Below are positions 40,870 to 54,336 of a stretch of DNA of 64,000 bases, piece by piece; the stretch's first letter is position 1, and each line of letters opens with the position of its first letter. The position numbers and the translations under genes are program-made. This stretch comes from Canna indica (taxonomy: Eukaryota; Streptophyta; Magnoliopsida; Zingiberales; Cannaceae): positions 36,293,501 through 36,357,500 of the forward strand of contig CP136898.1 of NCBI GenBank assembly GCA_034359265.1, in the 5' to 3' direction. Below the pieces are notes generated by a model that was given only the letters and a program-made list of their open reading frames with translations, searched no databases and was not told the DNA's origin.

Positions 40870-41690
40870 ATTCTATCTTTGGGTCAAAATCTCTAACCAA
40901 TTAGAAATTTTGATTTAAAATTTTAAAAAATATTAAAAAATAATTTTAATTTTTATATATATAATTATAATAAAAATGAGGTGTTATAATCTAAAAAATA
41001 AATTTTTAAACTCTCTAATTCATTAGAGAATTTTGCATAAAGTCTATAAATCTAAGTTTAAATTGAAATATTTTGATGAAAAATATTTTTTTGAACCACA
41101 ACACATCTTTTATATTTTATTAATTATTTTTTTTAATTATAAAATTATTATAGACTTTGGACAAAAGTCTCTAATACAAAAGATGTGTTTGGCAAATGTC
41201 TATAAAACTAATTTTAATTAAAAATAATAAAATATTTTTTGTCCAAAATACTTTGATAGACTCTAGCACATTTTTTATATCACATATATAATTTTTGTGA
41301 ATTAAATTTTATTTTTTATAATTATAAAAATATTATAAACAAAAGTCTCGTTAAAGAATTTTGTGCAAAGTCTATAATAACTTCATAATTTTTTTAAAAA
41401 AATATTTGAATTCATGAAATAATTTTTTAATGATACAAAAGATGTATTATGATCCAAAAAATATTTACATCAAAATATTTCATAATTTTTAATTTAAATT
41501 TAAATTTATAGACTTTGTGCAAAAGTCTTTAATACATTAGAGAGTTTGAAAATTATAATTTTTATTCTATCTTATTTTTATCATAAAAAATATGTTATAA
41601 ATTAAAAATATTATATTTTTTTTTTTTAATTTTTGATCAAAGTCTCTAACGACTTTGGCCAGGGGTAATATAGAAATTTGATCCACTAAA
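40870..41690. repeat. AT-rich foldback (long inverted repeat)
   Basis: The left arm (40985-41115, with CTCTCTAATTCATTAGAGA, AAAGTCTATAAAT and AATATTTTGATG) is mirrored by 41430-41555. The outer parts match more weakly. Inner copies of AAAGTCTCTAATAC and GACTTTGGACAAAAG repeat within the loop. No coding potential. Confidence 0.6.
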
Positions 41691-41699
41691 TTCCGATTT

Positions 41700-42300
41700 G
41701 GAGAATTTTGGATCTTCAAATCCGATTTTGGGAATTTCTCATTCCCAAAATACAGATTTGGTAAATTGCTGAAAATAAAATATGCGAAAGCGGAGAATAA
41801 GGTTGATGATGATATGTACATAATAATTTTTTTTTTAAAATAAAAATAGAAAATCATAATAGATGATCATACTAGAATTCAAACTCTAGATCTTTAGACA
41901 ACGTCAATATATTGTCACCAACTGCTACTCACAGTTGACGATGTGTATAGAATAGTTGGCGGCTAAGAATAACACCAATTTATCATATTTAAAATGTCAA
42001 TTACTTGTCAATATCCAACAATATCTTTTTTATTTAAAAAATATGGTATTTTTCTCATGAACCACTGCAGAAAATTTTGGTTATAGATCACTTGAAAAAT
42101 TGGCATGTGTTTTTAAATCCAAAGATTTTTCTTTCTAAATTATGAAAAGGAAAAAAAATGTGTTTATTGGATTATTGTTTTTTTTTTAAGCACAAATTAA
42201 TATTGATGAAATTTAATTATAAAAAATGTTTAATTTTCGTAATCAACTTTTATTTCAAAAATTTCCCCAAATTAGGAATTTTCGAATCCATAAAAGAAAA
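41700..42300. other. Intergenic AT-rich DNA
   Basis: No gene or element recognised. Confidence 0.4.
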
Positions 42301-42305
42301 TAAGC

Positions 42306-42650
42306 ATCAGTGACGAAAATTTAGTGATGACTAAAATCCATCACAAATTGTGATAGATTTGTGACAATGTGAAATGAACTTGCTTCTTTCCAAAGTAGTG
42401 ACAAACTTGTGACGAAAAATTCGACACAAGATTGTTCAGTGACATAATCTTTTACCAATTTGTCCTAAAATTTTTAATAAATGGCATCAACGACAGAATA
42501 GTGATCGATTTCGTTTTCGTCATTAATGTTCCCTCCATCACTGAAATTTATTATCTATGTCCGTCACGGCTCTATCACTGAGCCGCCACCACATAATAGT
42601 GACAGAAGTAGAAATCCGACACAGAATTAAACTAAATATTATTAAAGCAA
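42306..42650. repeat. CACTA-like subterminal repeats
   Basis: Repeated GTGACGAAAA, GTGACA, GTGATAG and CCGTCAC motifs on both strands resemble CACTA subterminal DNA. Similar motifs precede the CACTA-type end at 58148, so the two may be halves of one element split by the gypsy nest. Confidence 0.4.
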
Positions 42651-43023
42651 AAAAAATTCATTATTTTGTTTAGTCACACATGGGCTAAAATTATTTTTAT
42701 TTATTCTTAATCATAATGAATATAACTTTTTTAGTCTCATATAGATTAATTTCTTCTGTCCTATTTTTTTTTATTTTATAAATTGATACCTCATGGGACC
42801 TAAAAATTTACTATCATATTATCTTTTATAAATTTTTTAAAACATTGTAAAAGTATAAATACTATTATAATATTATAATATATTATAATTATATTATTAT
42901 ATTATAATGGTCTTAGATTGGACTAAAACTATTGGACATGGTCGGATTAGATCCAACAACACCCCACCACTTATTTTGGGCTGAACCAAGCGGTTCCACC
43001 TAGGGGGGCTCTGCCTAACTACG

Positions 43024-43237
43024 CCCGTGAATTAGATCGGAACCAAACCAAGCAGTTCTACCCCCGGAACCCCACTCTGCTATATATGGACATCCACGTC
43101 ATTCCTTATCACGAGGGATATACCACCACAAACCAGCCATCTCTGGGATTGGCCTCGACCTATTCTGGACAAATCTTCCTTGCGAGATTGTCAGGCAACG
43201 TTATCACCTCCACTTGCAATAAATACAAACACGACAC
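43024..43237 (+). repeat. 5' LTR part of the second Tat-like element
   Basis: Matches 57718-57925. The LTR probably starts earlier, perhaps at the TGGAC at 42919. Confidence 0.6.
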
Positions 43238-46200
43238 TGTTGGGTCAAGGAAGATCGGACAAATAACAAAAATTTATTTACACACGGTGGAAAAAGAAAC
43301 TGATCCTCTACCCAATCGGATTCATGCATCTCTACTAAATCGATATTATGTAAAGAGTTATACTTTTGAAGAGCGAATTTCGTCTTGTGCTCCGCGAATC
43401 CAAGATTTCGATCTTGCTACGGATCCAAAGTGCTTCCAAGCGACATACACACTCTACGGTGAGCACATGGACGAACGTGATGAACTGGGTGGCTCTCGAG
43501 TGCTAGCTCGGCTCTACCGAAACACCTTCCGCACCCTTCGCTCTCTCTCTCTCTCTCTCTCTGTTTGGTGGAGGTCGGTTGCCACAAAAGAGAGCTCGGC
43601 TTCCTTCAAAAGGAGGCCATCTTCCTAATAAGAATTGAAGTTGGCAGCCTTTTAGGAGATAATCGCATGTCCCATTTAAACCTTAGATGGGTATTTATAG
43701 ACGCGTCAATCATATTGAGTGTGTCATCACAATCATTAATTAATTCAAAGCCAGATTCGAAATCTTTAAAACAATTTTAATGTCCGAAAAATATATCCTT
43801 AATAGCAATTATTAAGGATGAATTTTGTAAATTCATGATGCTGAAAATAATGTATCATTTAATAACGATAATCAAAGATGCATTACCTAAACTATAATCA
43901 ACATATATAATTCAAATTTAAAATCATATTTAAAATTCGAAATTATTAATTCTAATTTTTAAAACTCTTTTTCAAATTCAAAATTACCAAGAGAAAATTG
44001 TGGATTATTGGTCATGCCGATCCAATCCGATATAAACCATAACCCTAAGCCCAATTCAGTTCGCCCTATGTGTGCGACCATGTAGGTTCACTTGACGTTG
44101 GCTGTGGGTTCAAACCCACAAGTCATAAGCGGCATCTAGTAAGATATTTTGACTACCCAAGTCAAGTGAGGTCGGTGATCCGACCAACCTAACTCATAGT
44201 ATGATACTCTATCCTTTTGTCATGTGATATCTGGATCAATCATAAGACATGGATTGCATCATCCTTATATTGCTCAATCTGATTTTTTGATTCATGAGTA
44301 GACTGACTTAACAAATGACATTGATACCCTTACCAATTTCTTTGAGCACAACCATACATTTCTTCAGTCACACTCATCAAGGGGCCCAAAGATATCTCTC
44401 TCGTATACGAGATGGACAAATTCATTCACGACACACATATTCCACTGCATGATTTATTCCATGTCTAACTATAGTCCATATGATCACCCGGTTAAATGTG
44501 ATGTTAGACTAGGTCAAAATATAGAATTCCTCATGTAGGAATCCATGATGACATCAGGTCGGATGACTGACGTATCACTGCCGTTGGAGATATACTAATG
44601 ATATAATCCACGTAGTAATCTCCAAGAAGGAAGATGAAGGAATACATTACTGTCCTTCATGGACTCCTCCAAGAAGATGAAGGAGATGACACACCCAAGA
44701 GGAAGAGACCTTCAATTCAGCTTCACAAACCCGAGAAGGAAGAACTTGATGGTCGGCCACCTATGGAGATCAAGAGGAGTTCTTTGGAGTCTTTTTCTTC
44801 AAGAAGCCTCTCAAGAATCTAATCCTAAACTTTCTCCAAGATGAGTAACCAATTGCTTAACCCCCCTTGAAGGATGTTAGACCATCTATTTATAAGGGGA
44901 GTAGGGGGCCACACATGGTAGACCGGAGGTTAGGCCATCTATTTATAAGGGGAATAGGTGGCCACACAGGGTAGACTCGGCCCCCTTTTATTAAATTCTC
45001 TCACTGGAATTCAAAATTCTGGGATTTGTCTCCAAAAAAATAATTTATATTTAATAGATTTATAATTAATTCGAAATTAATTAAATCCAACTAAATATAA
45101 ACTTTAATTTACCTCTATAAATTAAATTCTTATTGATTATGATTTATAATGTGTCAATCCCTACAATTTAGGGATGCCCTATAAATTAGGGTTACCGAGT
45201 AACTCCTTCCTCACGTATTCGTTCATATAGAAAACATCTTCCTATCATGTTCGTAAATGAGATCCGTGATTGAGTTGCAGCATGTTCATGCTAGTAGACA
45301 TATAGAGCCGCATTCGAACTTTATCTCATAAGGTCCGTTACGAGGTTAGCTTGTTGTGTGTGACCCATTGGGCCCCACACTAAGCCAGCAGTGAGTTGTG
45401 CATAACGGAGAGTCGGATTCGATAGAACAACTTCTATTCGAATCTTACGAGCCACCACTAAATCCCTTCGGTGTGGTCGTGAGAGACTTCACTCACAAGT
45501 CAAGATTGATGTCTAACAACGTGTCAGGACTACCCAGATAGTGTGAGGTTCAATCTACATGGATCGAACGTCATTCGGTGATTAGTTACTGTGCAACTAA
45601 ATCCCTCGATTATAATGTCCCGAAGTCGGCTAGGGTATGAAAGAAGTGTCAAATCTAATACTGATTCATATATATTCCACCCGCCAAGATGTCATCTCAA
45701 TAATGAAACGTCAAAAATATATTCTTGACTTTCATATCTACTATGGCCAAAGATTCCCGAGTCGACACTTGCAGGGACACATAGGAAATTATCTTCTCTC
45801 ACTAGAAGTAACCGATTCCATGTTGGTCGCTCACCTATCTCCATGAATGCTTTCTCATGCCTAGTAATACCCGGCACATGACGCTGAGGGCTAAGGATAG
45901 AACTAAAGCAATGGGTCGTCACTCACAAGGTAACTATGACAATCTCAGGTCTAAGGACTGCTTACACCTACTATCACCTGAGGAACATCCTATTGACACT
46001 CATGTAAGGATTCCATTTTGTGTTCATCGTGCTGGTCCGTTCAGTGAACTCATTCCCTAATGAGCACATGCACTTGTACATTAATGACGACTCATAGGTA
46101 ATTATGAGATCGGCTACCCCTTATCGTATAAGGCATGTACCAAGTGCACTAGTCTACCCGGAATCATCGATCCCCTAATTGGTGATCCTACAACTAGGAA

Positions 46201-46439
46201 CATTTACAACATGGTCATCTAGATTCCAAGTCTCATTGGCATGAACTTATCATGGCCTCAAAATTATTTGCCTGGGTTCATGAGGTTGATCACAATCTTT
46301 ATGAATAAAGATGCAACAAGTGATGAAAAGGTTGCCTTATTAAGTTGATTACCCTTGAATAGTCCCTAAACACATCGACATGTGATTGGCTCAAGGGCAC
46401 TATTCCTTTCACCAGTTCCCCACGACGAAGTCTCTAACA
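43238..46439. mobile_element. 3.2-kb LTR-like insertion
   Basis: It begins TGTTGGGTCAAGG in the middle of the gypsy LTR and ends TCTCTAACA just before gypsy gag resumes, a TG...CA-like pair. It lacks coding sequence. It carries a (CT)n run at 43540-43562 and a tandem duplication at 44878-44977. No clean target duplication was found, so a solo LTR of a large element is only the best guess. Confidence 0.4.
44878..44977. repeat. Tandem duplication, unit about 55 bases
   Basis: Two copies of CCATCTATTTATAAGGGGA-GTAGG-GGCCACACA with few changes. Each contains a TATTTATAA stretch, so the duplication copies a TATA-like site. Confidence 0.7.
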
Positions 46440-46484
46440 CCCCCCCATCCGGAGAAAGGCGATGATCCCAAAATCTAGAGAGCC

Positions 46485-47480
46485 ATGAATGCTCTCCCTC
46501 TCGACGTGAGACCCTTCGCCGAGCACATCAGGATAACCCGCCTCCTGCCGAGGAGCGAGTTACCTATCACCCTCACACCTTATAACGGAACGGGCGACCC
46601 CGCACTACACCTGACGGCGTTTTGGCCCACAATGCTCTATCACGGAGCAACCGACTCCACACTCTACAAAGTCTTTTCGACTTTTCTGGGAAAAACCGCC
46701 TTATTATGGTTTGCTTCCCTCACACCGAGGTCTATCCACTCTTTCGACAATCTCTCCCACATCTTCCTTAGTTGATTCACCACATCGCGAGTATATCAAA
46801 AGACAGGAGCAGCCCTACACTATGTTAGGCAGGGGCAACATGAACCCTTAAAAGAATACCTAAATATGTTTCATGCCATAGCAACCAATATCCCCAACAT
46901 CGACCCACAGATTGAGTTTTGTTTTCATCCAACTCGGTTTAAAATCTAAACTCTTTGCTGGCCAGATCGCCCTCGCGGAGCCTAAAGACATGGCCGAATT
47001 TCAGGAGAAGGCCGCTAGCTTCATAACGATGGAAGTCCTCCGAGAGTCCAAGAGGATCGACCAACAAAATCTTAAGGTTATCGTCAAAGACAAAAAAAAT
47101 CCATAAAGGGAGACAGGAGAAGTGAAGATCGTAGTCACCATGAGCAGAATAGTGGCAGAAGGCCGAGGTCACCACCATGATTGAGCGTCCGATTCAAAAA
47201 ATATACTCCTTTGAATACCGTGAAGGAAACTATCCTTCGTGACATCTACCACCTAAAACTCATCAGATACTCTGCCAACACAGGAAAACAAAAGCTACCG
47301 CCGAATGCTGACATGAGTAAGAGATGCGCGTTCCATGACACCTATGGTCACACAACCGAGGAGTCTGTGGTGCACGGTGATCGATTGGAGGACCGAGTAG
47401 GGCGCCTAGATAAGTACATCCACCACCAGAAAGAAAGAGGTTGAAGCAGAAGCCGCGATAGTAGGCAGCGAAGTTTGACG
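46485..47480 (+). pseudogene. Gypsy gag, second Tat-like element
   Basis: 46485-46775 reads LTPYNGTGDPALHLTAFWPT and ends near SFDNLSHIFLS. 46912-47106 continues FAGQIALAEPKDMAEFQEKA. 47181-47444 has the zinc-binding-like CAFHDTYGHTTEESVVHGD. The pieces are in different frames with stops between, so gag is dead. Confidence 0.7.
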
Positions 47481-47769
47481 CCCCCCGATCCCCATTCAAG
47501 CCATAGGGAAGGCAAGCCAGACGATCACTCAAATGACAAACCTCGAGGGGTCATCAATTACATCGCTGGTGGACTTACAAGGAGTGGAGAATCAAGCTCC
47601 GCGCCTCTGTCAGAAAAAGATCTTATCAGACGATAACGATAGTCAATAGCGCCACCGACCACACCGGCTTCCCTCAAGAACCCTGGTAATATCCTTATAT
47701 GAATATGATTTTCATGTAACTAACCAAAATCTGCATGATCCAATTATAATCTCTGTAATTGCAGATTTT

Positions 47770-48220
47770 TTTTTATTAAGAGGGTCCTAGTCGACCAGGG
47801 CAGCTCAACCGACATCCTTTTCCACTCTACCTTCAAGAGGATGCAATTAACAAAAGCCTCACTCATCCCAAGCAAGGGAAACCCAGAGGGCTTCTCCAGG
47901 GAGAAAGTTGACGTCCGAGAGTTGTATAGTTAAGGACGACATTCAACTCCCAACCAAGGGCAAAAATAATTGATGTACAATACCTTATCATCAATGTACC
48001 CAGCCCGTACTACGTGATCCTAGGGCGATCATCTTTAAACAATTTGGGAGCCATCGTTTCCACTCCCCATTTGGCATTGAAGTTTTTCGTTTCAAAAATA
48101 GAGGTTGGTGTGCTACACATCGACCAGAAAGAGACCCAATGGTGCTATAACGAATGCCTCAAGCCAAAGGTGGTCGAGCACACTGGCTCGCAAATGCTCT
48201 TTGCATTCAAAAGCAAATAA
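47770..48220 (+). pseudogene. Gypsy protease, second Tat-like element
   Basis: Across shifting frames it reads VDQGSSTDILFHSTFKRM, then VQYLIINVPSPYYVILGRSS and NLGAIVSTPHLALKFF, and an ending QWCYNECLKPK. The same ending ([11 protein letters not shown]) is in the first Tat-like element near 15780-15815. Confidence 0.6.
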
Positions 48221-49397
48221 TTGACCGAAGTCTCCAAACCAAACCCAAGACGAGACACGCGAAAGCAACCACGACACAATTGTTGAGAGAACTCAAGTCG
48301 TGACCAAAAAAGCACCAATAGAGCTCGGACCCAAGCACTCATCCTGTACGCAAATTTTCTTTATTTTTCAATAAAGTTGCATTCCTAGCATTTTTTCTCT
48401 ATGAATGTTTAGGACAACACCATGGTTATTGTTGGTGAAATGGCCTATACTAGAGGGGGGGGGATAGTATGTTATCTAAAAACTTAGCCTAATTTCGCTT
48501 TTAATTTGTTTACTTAATCACTTATATAGGCAATTAATAAATTAAGTAGCAAGCGAAAGCAAAATAAATATGCTAATTAAGCAAACACAAGTAGAGGCAA
48601 TGCAAACACGATTATTTATAGTGGTTCGGCCCTAATGCATACTCCACTACCTAAGCACCCCGCTTAGGATTTCCAAACTAGTTAAACTAGATTAATTAGT
48701 TTCCTTATAAAGAGGAATTTACACCGGAGAGTCTCCGCTCTCAAACCAAATGCATTTTCACACCCGGAAGTATCCCGCCTTCCTACCAATAGCACTTTCC
48801 CACCTCAACCCTAAGGATAACTCAACTAATCCTAGTAAACTGCGTTTACACCGATGGATTTAAACCTCAAACACCAAGGCTATCACCTAATTTTAGGACC
48901 TAACAACCTAGGTTTACACAAGCTCAAATACAAAGTAAATAAATAATAAAATACATAAACAATGGAGCAAATAAACACTTCAACAGATACTTAGCTCCAA
49001 ACATGAATCCTAGCTCCTCTTGATGCCTTAAAGATGAATCGATTAAATCTTGAAGGCAAGATCAAGGATGTGAAGATCAAAGCTAGGGTTCTTGCAAAAG
49101 ATGGCTCAATGAAATCTTAGGATTGATCAAAGATGACTCAAGGAAGTGTAGAATCATTAAGGAAGGTTTCTCATGGCTGGTATTTATAAGCCATGATGAG
49201 ATGAGGCCTTAACAACCACCCCAACGGGCAAAAATTTGCCCGTTGGCGTCGCCCGATCGGTGGCCGGCTGATGGTCGATTGATCGGCCACCGACCAGAGG
49301 CTTCTGCTAATTTTGAACCTCGACTGGTCGGTGGCCGGCCGATGGTCGGTCGACCGACCGTCGACCACCCCATCGATCGACACCCAGAAAGGCCGAG

Positions 49398-50715
49398 TGT
49401 TGGTGAAATGGCCACACTCGAGGGGGGGGGGTGAATAGTGTGTTAACTAAACTTTTCGCCTAATTCCGATTTTATCGTTTCTTAGATTACTTAGGCAATA
49501 CACTAATTTGAATAGCAAGTGGAAGCAATAAATAAGACAATTAAACACAACCAAGAAAGCAATGCGCGGAAACAAGTAAGTATATCAATTAAGGCACAAT
49601 CACAATAGGCAATTCAAACACAATCGATTTATAGTGGTTCGGCCCCAATGCCTACTCCACTACCTAAGCACTCTACTTAGGATTTTCAAACTAAACATTA
49701 CTAAATTAATTGTTTCCTTTACAACGAGGATGTTTTCACCAGAGAGACTCCGCTCTCACACCGAATGCACTTTCACATCCGGAAGTCTCTGCCTTCCTAC
49801 CAAGAACACTCTCACACCTCAAACCTAAAGGACAATAATACTAATCCTAGTAAACTAAGTTTACACCGGTGGATTTAAATCTCAAACACCAAGGCTATCA
49901 CCCAATTTCAAGACCTAACAACCAATAAACAAGAAAATACACAACTTAATGGACCAATAAATCAAACAACTTATACTTAGCTCTAAACAATGAATCCCAG
50001 CTCATTTTGATGTCTTGATGATGAATCATATCAAGCTTGAAGGCAAACTCAAGAAAGACAAGGTAGAAAGCTAGGGTTTCTTTAAGTAATGGCTCAATGA
50101 AAGTGCTTGTGAGTGATCAAGGATGACTAAATGGAGTTTAGGAGTGATCAAAAGTATCAAAAGAAGGCTGGGACATCAATATTTATAGAGCCATGAAGTG
50201 TGATCGGGTGAAACATTACTTAGCGGCTCAAAATAGAGCCTTTTTTGCCTGCCGGTCGCAATTCCGGTCGATCGTCGATCGATCGACCATGCAACAGATC
50301 GAGCGACCAGAGCCCTACTATGCTTTCTGGGCTCATTTTGGTCGATCGGTCAATCGACCGACTGTAGAGTATCGGTACTCTACGTAGTGTACTTGTACTC
50401 TATAATGAGTTTCAGCCAGTTTCTTTATTCGGTTCGGGTTTCAGATTACGAGTTTGGTTCTTTAAGGGTCTTAGCATCATAAAGAGGATTTTATAATTTA
50501 TCTAAACACCCTAAACCTAAACTCTATCTTCCCGATGAAACCGAGCGTGTCGACCAAAGTCCTTCCGATTTTTTGATTTCTCTAATAATTCCGATCATGG
50601 ACGTCGTGCGCGAACCGATATGGAATCTGAAAATATTTCTCAATAAAATATTAGTTCCATATTTATTATCATCAAAACCGAGATTAAGACCAAGGTAGAA
50701 AATCTTAGGCCAACA
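49398..50715 (-). repeat. 3' LTR of the LARD element
   Basis: 1318 bases. It keeps the TATA box and palindrome cluster (about 50175-50360). Confidence 0.85.
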
Positions 50716-53223
50716 ATTGTCCCCTTTTTGATTATGACAAACATCCTTAAGAAAATATATACAATTAAGCATAAAAGATATCAACCATGAGATTTCTTCC
50801 CCTATCAACATGCATATCTATGAAAATAAATTTCCCCTATCAATATGCATGGTTTTCCTATATTTTCTTTCATTTTTACCTATATTTTTCTCCCCATTTT
50901 GACATCAATCAAAAAGGACGAGAAAAGTCAACCTATGGTCAAAGTTGGGACTTGAAAACTAGTTTTCATAAAAATGAAGTCAACGAACCGAAGGGACGAA
51001 AACAACATATTGAATGAGAGACTAAGTAATACATGATATCATGAAAAGATAGTCAAAATCCAAAATTAGGAATCATGTACTAACTCAAGTATCGGTCAAA
51101 ATATCAAAAATCATTTTAGAAATGATTTTTCACGAGTCAAAATAAATTCAAATTATCATACTTGAAGTCTTATTTAAAGATTGGACCAAAAATTGAAGTA
51201 TCGAAAAATGAACATTTGGGAAGAACGATAGTTTAAAGTTTTGTAATCCAATTCCAAAAATCTATATCAAATCATATATATTATAACTGATTTTTAAAAA
51301 AAAATTTACTGGAGAAACTAGATTTTTTAGAAAACATGCAGTTTCAAGAATCATCCAAAAATTAATTTTTTGCATTTTTTCTAAAAATAACTAAAATATA
51401 GTGGCATTTTTCGTTAATATTAGCTATTTTTCAAAAGTTTTTAGTTTTCATTCAAACTTTTCAAATATCAAGATATAATCATTTAAAGCATGTTTATCAA
51501 GTTTGAAATGAAGATGATGTCATTTGGTCAAAATTTTACTTTAGCATGATTTTATTCAAAAATAAGCATGTTAACATGAAATTGCTAAATATCAAGTTTT
51601 AACCTTTACTCATGATTTTTCAAATTTAAATACATGGACACCTAAAATGAGTAAATCTAAACATGTTTGTGAAGTTTGGACCTAAGATGAAGTTTCTAAA
51701 TCAATTTATTAACTTAAGTCAACTCTACTCAACTTAAGATCTCCTAAAGTGAGCTTGTTATCAATTTATCAATTTTCACATGATTTTTCAATTTTAATCA
51801 CATGGAAGTAAATCATGAGTGAACTCAAACATGTATATCAAGTTTTAACTTAAAATGAAGTATCTAAGATGAGTTTCTACCTAGAGCACATTTCATTCAA
51901 TCTAGATGATATGAAATTGCCTAAGTATCAAAATTTTATCTACTCATGAGATTTCAATCAATTATTATGCAAAATCATTCATGAGAATAGAGAAATCATT
52001 TTATCAAGAAAATAGAGATGTTATGCAAGAATTTTGCCAGAATGAAACTCATACCTCATTTCTTGAGAAATTCTATAATTTTCATTTTCTTTCCCAATTT
52101 TCTTTAGCCTTCCAAATTTACCATTTTCTCAACTTGCAAGGATGCTTCATTAGTATCATAATGAAATCATATACCAACTAGCAAGCTAACTTACCACATA
52201 GCAAAGGTTCAATGCAAAGTTTCATTTAAAATTCTTAACCTATAGTAGAGATTCATTTTAAGAAGTTATCATGATATCAAAATGAATCAAAGAGATCTTA
52301 AAATATGAAATATTTGAAAACTAAGATATCTAAACATGTTTAACTAATTTGGACTTAAAAAAGAATGTCTCTAATAATGAATATCAACCTAAAACAAGTT
52401 TCATTCAATGAAATTTATCTAAGCACTAAAATTCTACCTACTCATGAGAATTCAAGCATTTGACATGTAATTACCATCATGAGTAAAGAGACACCGATAA
52501 AACATTAATATTGAGGTATTATACTAGGATTTTGTGAAAATCGAAATCATACCTCATACTTGAAATTTTGGTCAAACTAATCTTTTTTCATTCTAATTAG
52601 CCTTCCATTTAATCTTAGATTTAACTTGCATGAGGAAATCATTGGTAACATAATGGCATAATTATTTCAAGCAAGTTAATCACTCTATTAAGCATCAACG
52701 TTTTCATTCAAAATCCAACTTTGCTAAATAGTTCAAAATCCGTTTTAAATGAAGTCAAGTCATACTAAAAATGAATTTTAAGAGATCACAAGTGTAATGA
52801 AGATGAAAACTTAATCTCCAACCCTTCATATTGGTTAAAAACCAAAAGGCCACGATGAGCATACGATTTAAAACCGCAAGATCGTATGAGCCCGTTATAG
52901 GCTACATAGGTCTCCGAAGAGACCGGGAAATCAAAATCAAAAATCATTTCATAAAATAAATCGAGAGCACGGTGATCAACTAGAATTAAGCATAGTATCA
53001 TAATCTGCAACTCAGGTAAAATAATGCAAGTTAGAAGATGATACCAAAATAGTTTTGATGCCAACTTTACCTAAGACATCAAGGTAGCTTAAAGTTTCAA
53101 CCAAGGGAGGATTCATCATTCAAGTCCATGGTCAACTTCAACACATCACTTTCCTTCAACCATGTGTGGTAGCTCCCCTACAAGAGAACAAGAAACCTTC
53201 GGTACCCAAATGGCTTTAGGTCC
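50716..53223 (-). other. LARD internal non-coding region
   Basis: About 2.5 kb of AT-rich sequence with no coding signal. It is homologous along its length to 60267-62340 in the third LARD copy, so it is a conserved part of the family. Confidence 0.7.
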
Positions 53224-54150
53224 TTAGGGGTGAGTTGGCCTAGGTATCCAAAGTGTCATAGCAACACTTGAATTTCTTTTAAATGCACAATCATGAATAG
53301 CATGGTCATATATACCACAACAAAAATAATTTCCATGAAATCTTTTCTTTTGGACATGAGGTTTAAAGGAAGAATGCTTGACATGAGAATGATGATGACC
53401 ATTAGCATTCTTTACATAAGCATTTTTATTTCTAAAATTCTTAAAGGAAGATATATTTGATAAATCATTTATTTTCCTATTTAAGAATACAACCTTATTT
53501 TTCAAATCACTCATGGATTTGTTAATAACACGCAATTGAGATTTCAACATGTTATTTTCAATTTTCAATTTTTCATTCTCAATTTTGAAATCATTTTTCA
53601 AGTCATCATTCCTAAACTTCAATCTAGCTTTCAAATCCTCATTTTCATTTTACAAAGCCTTTAGCTCAAGGTTCAATGTATCATGACAAGAATCAAAAGA
53701 TTTAGACTTTTAGTTCTCATTTTCTAGCTTTAAAGCATGCACGTGGGAACTAAGCTTAGAGCTTTCTTTCTTTATTTTCCTATTTTCTTTATTCTTTTTC
53801 ACAAACAATTCATACATTTTTCTACATTCTTCAATCAACTCATTATATGACATGTTAAATGAGCTTGAGTCGCTAGAATCACTATTTTGACAAGAAGCAA
53901 TATAATTTACCTCATCATCAAATCCCATGAGGCAAAGTTGAGAGGTGGCTTCATTGTCATGACAAGAGGATGCTTCTTGTGATTCGGAGGTGGATGTTGA
54001 AGCACTTATCCTCTTCTTGGCATTCTTCTTTGATGAAGGGCAATTCCCCTTAATGTGCCTCTTTTCCCTGCACAAGTATCATATAACCTTTCTTTTTTGA
54101 CTTTTTGATTTGCTTTTTTGACTAGAAGCACTAAGATCATCAAAATCGAG
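53224..54150 (-). pseudogene. LARD gag remnant with two zinc-knuckle sites
   Basis: From the N-terminal side: a first CCHC knuckle, CREKRHIKGNC, whose leading Cys codon is TGA in this copy. Then comes a Ser-rich stretch (SASTSTSESQEASSC), a Lys/Glu/Asn coiled coil to about 53480, and a second knuckle, FCCGIYDHAIHDC. The end reads TLWIPRPTHP, with GPKAIWVPK after a stop, similar to the C-terminus of Copia (SIRE-like) gag. The N-terminal capsid part is missing. Confidence 0.7.
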
Positions 54151-54321
54151 GTTAGTACTAGGGGGATGACCTTTGTGTTTTAAGAAAGGTATACATCATA
54201 CTCTTCCAAATACCAAAATTTACCTCATCAAACCTAGGTGGTGCAAACGTTATACTCTCTAGTGCTATTTTCCGGATCGAGACAAGATGTAGACGAGATG
54301 GTGAAATCTCAATCCACGACC

Positions 54322-54336
54322 TGCTCTGATACCAAA
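54322..54336 (-). other. tRNA-Met primer-binding site of the LARD element
   Basis: Minus strand TTTGGTATCAGAGC immediately follows the 5' LTR. Confidence 0.8.

Noticed and set aside
43086..43628. 180-codon plus-strand open frame
   Set aside because: It crosses the junction of a gypsy LTR and an insertion and reads through a CT microsatellite; chance frame.
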